Of a DNA stretch of 10,685 nt, positions 1 to 6,038 are shown piece by piece (within the stretch, counting starts at the first letter, position 1; each line of letters starts with the position of its first letter). The notes below the pieces were generated by a model. It was not told where the DNA came from. It ran no database searches and saw only the letters and a program-made list of their open reading frames with translations. The stretch comes from Bacteroidales bacterium (GTDB lineage Bacteria; Bacteroidota; Bacteroidia; Bacteroidales; NBLH01), in the NCBI GenBank assembly GCA_026988445.1, contig JALSLF010000458.1:1-10685 (forward strand), written 5' to 3'. A program made the position numbers and the translations under genes.

Positions 1-248
1 CAAACAGGTATTATTTGCTTGAAGTTGAATTGCATACCGGCAGGCATCATCAAATACGTGCACAATTGGCAAAAATAGGATTGCATATTAAAGGCGATTT
101 AAAATACGGTTTTCCACGCTCTAATCCTGATGGAGGTATTCACTTGCATGCACGAATGGTTGAGTTTGTGCACCCCGTTAAAAAAGAATTGTTAAAGATT
201 GTTGCAGAGCCGCCTGAGGATGTGCTTTGGAATGAGTTTAACAAATAA
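1..248 (+). CDS. RluA-family RNA pseudouridine synthase, C-terminal fragment
   Basis: This is the last 80 or so codons of a gene that enters from the left edge; the reading frame is open from base 3 and ends at TAA 246-248. The family converts specific uridines in rRNA or tRNA to pseudouridine in the cytoplasm. The visible part holds the conserved C-terminal block of RluA-type enzymes: LLEVELHTGRHHQIRAQLA, then a GD..YG turn (GDLKYG) and LHARMVEFVHP, which corresponds to the LHA...F.HP segment that closes the catalytic domain. The catalytic aspartate lies upstream of the window and cannot be checked. It converges on cytidine deaminase across an 89-bp gap in which I see no clear terminator. 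The target uridine cannot be assigned from this fragment, so no symbol is given. Confidence 0.9.
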   Translation, partial: NRYYLLEVELHTGRHHQIRAQLAKIGLHIKGDLKYGFPRSNPDGGIHLHARMVEFVHPVKKELLKIVAEPPEDVLWNEFNK

Positions 249-337
249 ATGACTTTCTATATAGTTTCAAAAGAGCCACCATAAAGTTTATAATCAATCA
301 TTTTAGATTTTAAAGATTTTGATATCTATCGGTTTGC

Positions 338-823
338 TCAAAAATTTAGCGCATCTTTATCAAAATTTATGGGTAAAAGCGAGTGTGCATTATCGAAAAC
401 TGATATTTTGCCTGAACTTGCCAGTATGATTTTAATGTTTTTCTGAAAACGTGTTTCGGTTTCTAAAATAACTTGACGACATGCACCACAGGGAGCAACC
501 GGTTTTTCAATAAATTTATTGTTTTTTTGTGCAATAACGGCAATGGCTTTTACAGCCACATCGGGGTATTGTGAATTTGCCCAGAAAAGTGCTACGCGTT
601 CAGCACACAAACCCGAAGGGTAAGCTGCATTTTCTTGGTTTGAGCCGGTAATTATTTCGCCGTTTTCAAGTAAAACGGCAGCACCTACCTTAAAGTCAGA
701 ATATGGTGCGTATGCATTAGCGGAAATTTCTTTTGCTTTATCAAAGAGTTTTTTTTCTTCGGGTTTTAATTCGTTTGCATTTTCGTATTCCAAAATATCT
801 ATTATTAATTGTCTTTTTTGCAT
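338..823 (-). CDS. cdd: Cytidine deaminase
   Basis: A 161-residue zinc-dependent cytidine deaminase, which hydrolyses cytidine or deoxycytidine to uridine or deoxyuridine plus ammonia in pyrimidine salvage. The zinc site is complete: Cys73-Ala-Glu75 (in PSGLCAERVA) and PCGAC at 111-115, giving Cys112 and Cys115, with Glu75 as the proton shuttle. The N-terminal NAYAPYSDFKVGAAVL and the substrate-binding SNQENAAY are also intact. Its length is somewhat above that of the small tetrameric enzymes (about 130-140 residues), the surplus being a charged N-terminal helix of about 30 residues. The ATG at 821-823 is the only sensible start. It lies downstream of fmt on the same strand; the 109-bp gap is filled by an 8-bp tandem repeat and a GC-rich palindrome. 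I find no TAnnTTTG box there, so it may be read from the fmt promoter. Confidence 0.95.
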   Translation of the reverse strand: MQKRQLIIDILEYENANELKPEEKKLFDKAKEISANAYAPYSDFKVGAAVLLENGEIITGSNQENAAYPSGLCAERVALFWANSQYPDVAVKAIAVIAQKNNKFIEKPVAPCGACRQVILETETRFQKNIKIILASSGKISVFDNAHSLLPINFDKDALNF

Positions 824-830
824 AATAAAC

Positions 831-879
831 TGTTGAATTGTTAAACTGTTAAACTGTTATACTGTTGAATTGTTTAAAC
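831..879. repeat. 8-bp tandem repeat, consensus TGTTRAAY, directly upstream of cdd
   Basis: Five back-to-back 8-bp units (831-838 TGTTGAAT, 839-846 and 847-854 TGTTAAAC, 855-862 TGTTATAC, 863-870 TGTTGAAT) are followed by a degenerate sixth unit to 879. The array ends only 7 bp from the cdd start codon, so it would form most of the cdd leader if transcription comes from fmt or from within the gap. Short perfect arrays like this can change copy number by slippage. Confidence 0.85.
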
Positions 880-882
880 TTG

Positions 883-898
883 TCCGCCAACCGGCGGA
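883..898. repeat. GC-rich palindrome TCCGCC-AACC-GGCGGA between fmt and cdd
   Basis: A perfect 6-bp inverted repeat with a 4-base loop, strikingly GC-rich in an AT-rich gap. It lies 34 bp after the fmt stop codon in the direction of fmt transcription. No T-run follows on either strand, so it is a poor intrinsic terminator. It could be an mRNA-stabilising hairpin or a dispersed intergenic palindrome. Confidence 0.6.
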
Positions 899-932
899 TT
901 GTTATACCAATTACTAATTATTTAGTTACCTA

Positions 933-1925
933 TTATATTAAACAAGAGGGTTTTGGGTCGATTAAATAATTTTCAATGTCAAAACCGCGTAAAAAATCTT
1001 GTATTTTCAGTCGTTTTTTTCCTTCTAATTGAATTTCTTTTATGACAATGAAACCATCGGTGACAGCAATATGTAAATATGTTTTTTTATCGCTGTCTAT
1101 ATCGGCTGTTATCATTTCATGTTTTTCGGGTAAATAATCCGCTTCAAATATTTTTGCCGATAATATTTTGTCGCCTTCGATGCTTTGAAAAACAGTCCAA
1201 GCTGCCGGATAGGGGCTTAATCCGCGAATAAAATCATATATTTTCTTACCCTGTTGTTCCCAATTAATTTTACAATCGTTTTTAAATATTTTAGGTGCCG
1301 GTTTAAGTTGCGAAACATCTTTTATCAGCGCGTTTTGTGCTTTTGGTTCATAATTACCCTCGGCAATCAGATTAACGGTTCTAAGCACTAATTTTGCCCC
1401 TTTTTGCATCATTTTGTCGTGCAATGTGCCTACATTGTCGTTATGTGCAATTTCTATTTCTTCCTGTAAAATAATTTTGCCGGTATCTATTTCTTTATCA
1501 ATAAAAAAAGTAGTTAATCCCGTTTTTGTTTCGCCGTTAATAATTGCCCAATTTATAGGTGCTGCACCACGATACTGTGGCAGGAGCGAGGCATGTAAAT
1601 TAAATGTACCGAGTTTGGGGAGTTGCCAAACCATTTCCGGTAACATCCTGAATGCTACCACAATATTCAAATCGGGTTTTAATTCTTGAAGTTGTTTGTT
1701 AAATTCCGGATTTTTTAATTTTTCGGGCTGTAAAATGTTTAAATTTTGTGTTTCGGCATATTCTTTTACGGCAGATTTTCTTAATTTTTTGCCTCTTCCG
1801 GCGGGTTTATCGGGTGCTGTTACCACAGCAACTACATTATATTGGTTTTCAATAAGTTCTTTTAGTGGAGCTACCGCAAAATCGGGTGTGCCCATATAAA
1901 TAATTCGTAAATTTTTTGCAATCAT
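933..1925 (-). CDS. fmt: Methionyl-tRNA formyltransferase
   Basis: A 330-residue enzyme that transfers a formyl group from 10-formyltetrahydrofolate to Met-tRNAfMet, making the initiator tRNA for bacterial translation. The N-terminal formyltransferase domain begins with RIIYMGTPDFAVAPL. It carries the catalytic set Asn109, His111 (FNLHASLLPQYRGAAPINW, which also includes the SLLP motif) and Asp147 (EIDTGK), matching Asn108, His110 and Asp146 of the E. coli enzyme. The C-terminal tRNA-binding domain follows from about residue 210 (RGLSPYPAAWT near 234-244, FLRGF near 311-315). Length is slightly above E. coli Fmt (315). The ATG at 1923-1925 gives the expected N-terminus. A -7 element lies 28 bp upstream. 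It follows the DUF4143 ATPase after 58 bp and precedes cdd on the same strand. Confidence 0.96.
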   Translation of the reverse strand: MIAKNLRIIYMGTPDFAVAPLKELIENQYNVVAVVTAPDKPAGRGKKLRKSAVKEYAETQNLNILQPEKLKNPEFNKQLQELKPDLNIVVAFRMLPEMVWQLPKLGTFNLHASLLPQYRGAAPINWAIINGETKTGLTTFFIDKEIDTGKIILQEEIEIAHNDNVGTLHDKMMQKGAKLVLRTVNLIAEGNYEPKAQNALIKDVSQLKPAPKIFKNDCKINWEQQGKKIYDFIRGLSPYPAAWTVFQSIEGDKILSAKIFEADYLPEKHEMITADIDSDKKTYLHIAVTDGFIVIKEIQLEGKKRLKIQDFLRGFDIENYLIDPKPSCLI

Positions 1926-1953
1926 TAATTGTATTTTAATATTGTTTGCGTAG

Positions 1954-1961
1954 CAAAGGTA
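1954..1961 (-). promoter_or_regulatory. Probable fmt -7 promoter element TACCTTTG
   Basis: On the minus strand this reads TACCTTTG followed by C, an exact match to the Bacteroidota TAnnTTTG element. It would start transcription near 1950, giving a leader of about 25 nt before the fmt ATG. I see no well-placed -33 TTG. The site lies in the short gap after the ATPase gene, so fmt can be expressed independently of it. Confidence 0.6.
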
Positions 1962-1983
1962 TAAAAATTATTACAAATATTAT

Positions 1984-3288
1984 CTATATTTTAATGTTCC
2001 AAATGTGCGAATTAAGTGTATATAATGGAATATTTACCATCCAAGTTTCTTTACGAAAATCAGACATCGAAGTCCTGATTGATAAAAGGGGCTTATATTT
2101 TTTTGCAAATACTTTTAGACTCTTTGCTTGTAAATTTTCTGCTGCTTTTACTTCAAGGGGAATAATTTTATTATTTGTTTGTATGAGAAAATCGATTTCG
2201 GCTTTTGATTTTTGTGATGACCAATAGTAAATATACAGGTCTTTTTGACTTGTAAGTTGCTGTAATACATATTGCTCGGTAAGTGCACCTTTAAATTCCT
2301 CAAATATGCTGTTTCCTTCTAAAAGCGTATGGCTATCTAATTGACTTAGTGCACTAAGTAAACCTGTATCAAGAATGAAAAGTTTAAATGTATTTATATC
2401 TTCATATGCTTTTAAAGGTATTGCCGGTTTATTTACATTATGAATTTTATAAACTAATCCGGTATCGACTAACCACGATAAGGCTAATTCATACTCTTTG
2501 GCTCTTGCCCCTTTTTTTAATAATCCGTATATAAATTTTTTATTTTCTTTTGATAATTGTGCAGGTATGGAGTTCCAAATCATTCTAATACGTGGAATAA
2601 TTGTAGTAGGGGCATGTTTTGAGAAATCTTGTTCGTAAGCTGAGAGTATGTTGTTCTGTATCTCGCGAACACTATTATAGTCTTTGTTATTTGAAAATTC
2701 TACAACAGCTTCAGGCATACCACCAACAAAGTAGTATTGTTTTAATTTTTCAATGTACTTGTTTTTGAATGTTTTAATAAGTTCCCAATTTGCATTTTCT
2801 ATTAAATCAATAAGTGCATTTTCATTTAAAGCGTGTAAAAATTCTTTGAAATTTAAGGGATAAAGATTTAAAAAATCAACTTTTCCTACAGGAAATGATG
2901 TATTTTTATGCAATGCTACACCCAAAAGTGAGCCTGCCGCAATTATATGATAATGTGGTACATTTTCGTAAAAATATTTTAATGAATTTAATGCTTCCGG
3001 TATCTCTTGTATTTCATCAAGGATAATTAATGTATTTTTAGCATCAAATTTTATCGAAGTTTCTATTTGTAAGGCATCAATGATTAAATTGATGTCATAT
3101 TGTTCAAAAACTTGTTTTAAATGTTTGTGTGTTTCTAAATTTACATACATATATTGCTTATAGGCTTTTTCTCCGAATTCTTTCATTAACCATGTTTTGC
3201 CAACTTGTCTTGCACCTCTGATAATAAGTGGTTTTCTGTTTTTTGAACTTTTCCATTTCAAAAGATTGGTATATTCTTTACGTTGCAT
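1984..3288 (-). CDS. AAA_14 / DUF4143 family ATPase
   Basis: A 434-residue cytoplasmic protein of the AAA ATPase plus DUF4143 type, a family that is abundant and often multicopy in Bacteroidota but has no settled function. The N-terminal ATPase domain has Walker A GARQVGKT (25-32, Lys31) and Walker B LIILDEIQE (Asp91, Glu92), followed by AAGSLLG, a sensor-like strand. A winged-helix-like middle segment (about 230-285) leads to the DUF4143 end, where KAEIDFLIQ (Asp366) and IPLEVKA (Glu379, Lys381) form a D-x12-ExK pattern like a PD-(D/E)XK nuclease core. Nuclease activity is only an inference. The length fits the family and the gene appears intact. Its start is preceded by a -7 box and a four-copy tandem array. 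There is no paired gene that would suggest a toxin-antitoxin or restriction role. Confidence 0.9.
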   Translation of the reverse strand: MQRKEYTNLLKWKSSKNRKPLIIRGARQVGKTWLMKEFGEKAYKQYMYVNLETHKHLKQVFEQYDINLIIDALQIETSIKFDAKNTLIILDEIQEIPEALNSLKYFYENVPHYHIIAAGSLLGVALHKNTSFPVGKVDFLNLYPLNFKEFLHALNENALIDLIENANWELIKTFKNKYIEKLKQYYFVGGMPEAVVEFSNNKDYNSVREIQNNILSAYEQDFSKHAPTTIIPRIRMIWNSIPAQLSKENKKFIYGLLKKGARAKEYELALSWLVDTGLVYKIHNVNKPAIPLKAYEDINTFKLFILDTGLLSALSQLDSHTLLEGNSIFEEFKGALTEQYVLQQLTSQKDLYIYYWSSQKSKAEIDFLIQTNNKIIPLEVKAAENLQAKSLKVFAKKYKPLLSIRTSMSDFRKETWMVNIPLYTLNSHIWNIKI

Positions 3289-3317
3289 ATTTTATTGAAT
3301 TTATTTGATATTTTTTA

Positions 3318-3325
3318 CAAATTTA
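3318..3325 (-). promoter_or_regulatory. Probable -7 promoter element of the DUF4143 ATPase gene, TAAATTTG
   Basis: On the minus strand this reads TAAATTTG, an exact TAnnTTTG match 29 bp upstream of the ATPase start codon, predicting a start of transcription near 3314. No -33 TTG is visible; that position is occupied by the first copy of the tandem array beginning at 3334, which suggests the array is tied to this promoter's control. Confidence 0.5.
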
Positions 3326-3333
3326 ATAAGAAT

Positions 3334-3460
3334 TTACATTTTTCGGAAGAACTTTTGTGAAAACTTACATTTTTTCGTACGACTTTTTGTTGATTATTAC
3401 ATTTTTTCGTACGACTTTTTGTTGATTATTACATTTTCAGGAACGACTTTTTGTAATTTG
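3334..3460. repeat. Four-copy tandem array, 31-32 bp period, with TCGTACGA core
   Basis: Units begin with TTACATTTT at 3334, 3365, 3397 and 3429. The second and third copies are identical over 32 bp and contain the perfect palindrome TCGTACGA inside TTTCGTACGACTTTTTGTTG. The outer copies are diverged in the core (TTCGGAAGAAC and TCAGGAACGAC) but keep the flanks TTACATTT and CTTTTTGT or CTTTTGT. A period of 32 bp is close to three helical turns, placing each core on the same face of the DNA, as expected for an operator or iteron-like array. The period is not a multiple of three, so the array is not coding. It occupies the gap between the divergent ATPase and membrane-Nudix genes, nearer to the ATPase promoter. 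Confidence 0.9.
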
Positions 3461-3491
3461 CAGGCTTAATTCTGTAATTTATGAATATTTT

Positions 3492-3499
3492 TAACTTTG
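3492..3499 (+). promoter_or_regulatory. Probable -7 promoter element of the membrane-Nudix gene, TAACTTTG
   Basis: TAACTTTG followed by C is an exact TAnnTTTG match 22 bp upstream of the ATG at 3522. It predicts a leader of roughly 15-20 nt. The upstream box is weak (TTCTG at 3470-3474, 17 bp away). Confidence 0.55.
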
Positions 3500-3521
3500 C
3501 CTTTTCTTTTAATTTTTAAAA

Positions 3522-4592
3522 ATGAATAAAGCAGATTTATTAAAAAAAATGTTGCCGGGTTTTTTGCCCTTGTTGGTTTTTATTGTCGTTGATGAATATT
3601 TGGGTACGGAAGCCGGGATTTATTTTGCATTGGGCTTTGGGCTTATTGAACTGATGTACATATATTTAAAAGAGAAGCGACTTGAAAAATTTGTGATTGT
3701 TGATACCCTGTTTTTGGTCGTATTTGGTGGTATTTCATTGCTTTTGCACGATGATATCTTTTTTAAATTAAAGCCTGCGCTGATTGAGCTAATTTTTGTT
3801 TTATTAATAGGAATTTCTGCTTTTTCCGATAAAAATATTATGATGAAAATGGGGCAGCGCTATATGAAAGGTGTTGAAATGAACCCAATGATGGAATTGC
3901 AGTTTAAACGTAGTTTAAAAGTGATGTTTTGGCTCTTTCTTTTGCATGTGATTTTGATTATTTATTCAGCTTATTATATGAGTAAAGAGGCTTGGGTATT
4001 TATCAGTGGGGGCTTATTTTATATAATGTTTGGTGTGTATTTTATTTTTGAACTAATACGTAATAAACTAAAATCCAAAAGATTAGTAGGAGAGGAGTGG
4101 CTGCCTTTAGTGGACGAAACCGGTAAGGTAATTGGCAAAGCGCCCCGTTCGGCTTGTCATTCGGATAAAAGTTTGTTGCACCCCGTGGTACACGTGCATT
4201 TTTTTGATGAAAACGGTCGTATATTTTTACAAAAACGTCCTGAAAATAAAGAAACACAGCCGGGAAAATGGGATACGGCTGTGGGTGGGCATATATCGGC
4301 AGGCGAAAGTTTAGAAGAAGGTTTGGAAAAAGAGGTTCGAGAGGAGATTGGTATTACAAATGCTGATTATCAATTTATTAAGAATTATGTATGGGAAAGT
4401 GATATTGAGCGTGAGTTGGTTTACTTGTTTTTTGCAAAAACCAATCAAAAAATTAAAATTAATAAAGATGAATTAGCAGACGGAAAATTTTGGACTTTTA
4501 AGGAAATAAAAAAGAATTTAAGAAAAGGAATTTTTACCCCTAATTTTGAAAATGAATTTGAAAATGAAATTTTACCTTTGGTAAAGTTGTAG
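3522..4592 (+). CDS. Six-helix membrane protein fused to a C-terminal Nudix hydrolase
   Basis: A 356-residue two-part protein. Residues 1-185 hold about six hydrophobic segments (roughly 12-28, 31-50, 57-76, 86-102, 132-153, 157-178). The arrangement resembles the YciB/IspZ (septation protein A) and VC0807-like families; this assignment is tentative. After a basic linker (KLKSKR) comes a Nudix domain (about 190-356) beginning EEWLPLVDETGKVIGKAPRS. Its Nudix box runs from Gly256 to Ile278: GHISAGE, then KEVREEIGI with Lys270 in place of the usual Arg; the metal-binding glutamates 271, 274 and 275 are present. The domain resembles the IPP-isomerase/YfcD branch, but the isomerase cysteine (NTCCGH in Idi) is replaced (DTAVGGH), so it should be a hydrolase, not an isomerase. 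The substrate is unknown. The Nudix part probably faces the cytoplasm. The reading frame is continuous with no sign of a frameshift join. Confidence 0.88.
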   Translation: MNKADLLKKMLPGFLPLLVFIVVDEYLGTEAGIYFALGFGLIELMYIYLKEKRLEKFVIVDTLFLVVFGGISLLLHDDIFFKLKPALIELIFVLLIGISAFSDKNIMMKMGQRYMKGVEMNPMMELQFKRSLKVMFWLFLLHVILIIYSAYYMSKEAWVFISGGLFYIMFGVYFIFELIRNKLKSKRLVGEEWLPLVDETGKVIGKAPRSACHSDKSLLHPVVHVHFFDENGRIFLQKRPENKETQPGKWDTAVGGHISAGESLEEGLEKEVREEIGITNADYQFIKNYVWESDIERELVYLFFAKTNQKIKINKDELADGKFWTFKEIKKNLRKGIFTPNFENEFENEILPLVKL

Positions 4593-4595
4593 TAT

Positions 4596-4785
4596 TTATT
4601 AAAATTTTTGCCACAGATGCACAAATTAGTGGATGTAATAATTGTTAATTTTCTGATATTTAGTATTTTATGTAAATTTTAAAAGCTATAATTTAAATTA
4701 TTAAAAGTTTTGCCACAGATGTACAGATTAGTAAATGTGTATAATGATTACTTTATTGATTTTTAGTGTTTTATGTGAATATTTT
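4596..4785. repeat. Degenerate direct duplication starting with a GCCACAGATG motif
   Basis: Two imperfect copies of about 85 bp lie 102 bp apart (4596-4680 and 4698-4785). Both start TTATTAAAA, continue with TTTTGCCACAGATG and then ACA(A/G)ATTAGT, and end near TTTATGTRAAT. They fill most of the gap between the convergent membrane-Nudix and small membrane protein genes. The GCCACAGAT..ACA.ATTA opening resembles a class of intergenic repeat that I recall from many bacterial genomes, including Bacteroidota. I see no open reading frame in it. Confidence 0.75.
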
Positions 4786-4822
4786 GGACGAACGACATTA
4801 ATAAAGAACCATTTATTTTTTA

Positions 4823-5107
4823 TTAACCAATTGCAATCAAAATAAGAAGGATAATTGTAATTACTATTGCCGAAAATAATGCAGAGAGGAATAGGAAATT
4901 TGTTTTTTTTATTGCCCAAACAATAATTCCTGCAATAAGGTATAATACAACGATTATTATTAATAAAAAAATGAAAGTATCCGCTTTACCAAATGCACCA
5001 AACTCAGGGTCGCCCTTGTTTTCCATAAAAAAAACAGCATAGAGCATAAGCAATAAAAATATTGCCGGCACACCAAATTTTACCCAATTTTTAATTTTTG
5101 TTATCAT
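4823..5107 (-). CDS. Small three-helix membrane protein, unknown function
   Basis: A 94-residue protein I do not recognise. It is strongly hydrophobic, with three likely membrane segments at about 12-28, 44-66 and 70-92. The short loop between the first two is acidic and glycine-rich (MENKGDPEFGAFGKAD); the first cytoplasmic end is basic (MITKIKNWVK) and the second loop is KKTN, so the N-terminus probably faces the cytoplasm. There is no signal-peptidase site or lipobox. It lies downstream of the DNA-deoxyinosine glycosylase on the same strand but 256 bp away, and converges with the membrane-Nudix gene. No clear -7 element lies just upstream (TAAATTTA on the minus strand is one base off). The membrane-protein composition argues for a real gene; that is the main support. 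Confidence 0.65.
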   Translation of the reverse strand: MITKIKNWVKFGVPAIFLLLMLYAVFFMENKGDPEFGAFGKADTFIFLLIIIVVLYLIAGIIVWAIKKTNFLFLSALFSAIVITIILLILIAIG

Positions 5108-5363
5108 GTTAATTAGATTTTTAAAGATGAAACAGCATATTAAAAGTTTAATCTAAATTTAATACATTTTTGAATTTTATGCTAATTTGATTTTATATTT
5201 TTTTGTTAAACTTATTTAAGGAGCTAAAATCTTATGCTTTTTGTTTATATGATAGTTTGCTAATTGTTAAGTTTTATTGCTGTATTGTCATTTATTGTTG
5301 AATTTTAGCGAATCGCATTTTAAAACATGTGCAAGTTATAAGTTAAAATTACCCTTTAAGCTT

Positions 5364-5855
5364 TTAATATTTCAACAGGTTATGTATCACAGTCCATTCC
5401 GTCAATTTCTCATCGAGTTGTTTTCTGGCATTGGCAGGGCTGGTAGAGCTTAATGTATGATAAGAAATATATTCTTTTTTAGTAAAATATCGATTATAAA
5501 ATTTTTCAGCACTTTTACCGTTAAAAATGATGTGTCGGATATTTGGGTATTTTAACAATAAATCATTGATATTATTGGCTTCTTCATTTTTAATATTTGA
5601 ATCCAAACTACCTTCGCGAAAACAAAGTTTAAGCGTATCCCATAGTGCCAAATTGTTTTCAAGGATCAATTTTTTACGTGTTTCATAATCTTCCGAGAAA
5701 TTTTGATTGAATAAGCGAAACATAATTTTCCAAAATGCATTGCGCGGATGTGCATAATACTGTGCTTCTTCAAGTGATTTTATGCCCGGCATAGTACCAA
5801 GAATTAAAAGCTTACTTTGTTTATTAATAATTGGTGGAAAAGAAATTGATTTCAT
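5364..5855 (-). CDS. DNA-deoxyinosine glycosylase (uracil-DNA glycosylase superfamily, family 6 type)
   Basis: A 163-residue member of the uracil-DNA glycosylase superfamily, closest by motif to the hypoxanthine-DNA glycosylase (family 6) group. These enzymes remove deaminated adenine (hypoxanthine) from DNA and start base-excision repair. Motif 1 is LLILGTMPG (17-24), followed by the family signature YYAHPRNAFWKIM, with Asn39 at the position of the asparagine reported as catalytic in this family. Motif 2, near the C-terminus, is SSTSPAN (136-142). The central IRHIIFNGKSAE matches the strand that carries the base-recognition loop. The length fits this compact family and the frame is complete. 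It is divergent from the tail-specific protease gene and is probably transcribed alone. Activity on uracil mismatches is the main alternative. Confidence 0.85.
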   Translation of the reverse strand: MKSISFPPIINKQSKLLILGTMPGIKSLEEAQYYAHPRNAFWKIMFRLFNQNFSEDYETRKKLILENNLALWDTLKLCFREGSLDSNIKNEEANNINDLLLKYPNIRHIIFNGKSAEKFYNRYFTKKEYISYHTLSSTSPANARKQLDEKLTEWTVIHNLLKY

Positions 5856-5915
5856 ACTGCAACGCTTGTTGATAAATTATGGTCTTATTTTCGTTAAACT
5901 GTGTTAAAATTCAAG

Positions 5916-5923
5916 CAAAATTA
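5916..5923 (-). promoter_or_regulatory. Possible -7 promoter element of the DNA glycosylase gene, TAATTTTG
   Basis: The minus strand reads TATAATTTTGC here, containing an exact TAnnTTTG match. It lies 60 bp upstream of the glycosylase start and would give a leader of about 55 nt. No suitably spaced -33 box is visible, so this is tentative. Confidence 0.4.
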
Positions 5924-6030
5924 TACCAAATATTTTTATTTGTAGTTAATTAATTTTACTTTCACATTAATTTAGCTATTTATTGAATATTTTAAATACT
6001 GAAACGATAAAATTTATAAATATAATTTTA

Positions 6031-6036
6031 AGAAGG
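6031..6036 (+). promoter_or_regulatory. AGAAGG ribosome-binding-like sequence before the protease gene
   Basis: AGAAGG sits only two bases from the ATG at 6039. It looks like a Shine-Dalgarno sequence, but the spacing is short and Bacteroidota rarely depend on such sites, so it may not be functional. It is the only obvious example in the window. No TAnnTTTG box was found within the 180 bp upstream of this gene. Confidence 0.3.
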
Positions 6037-6038
6037 AT

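Noticed and set aside
1414..1899. Open frames on the plus strand opposite fmt
   Set aside because: They are antisense to a complete fmt gene with all catalytic residues, and their translations are Ser/Cys-rich, as expected for shadow frames.
1984..3288. DUF4143 ATPase as part of a defence or toxin-antitoxin system
   Set aside because: No partner gene, integrase or other defence gene is adjacent; its neighbours are fmt and the membrane-Nudix gene.
3334..3460. Possible CRISPR-like array
   Set aside because: The repeats are directly contiguous with no unique spacers, there are only four units, and no cas genes are present.
4728..4919. 63-codon minus-strand open frame
   Set aside because: It overlaps the end of the small membrane protein in another frame and extends into the degenerate repeat; it shows no domain or membrane pattern.
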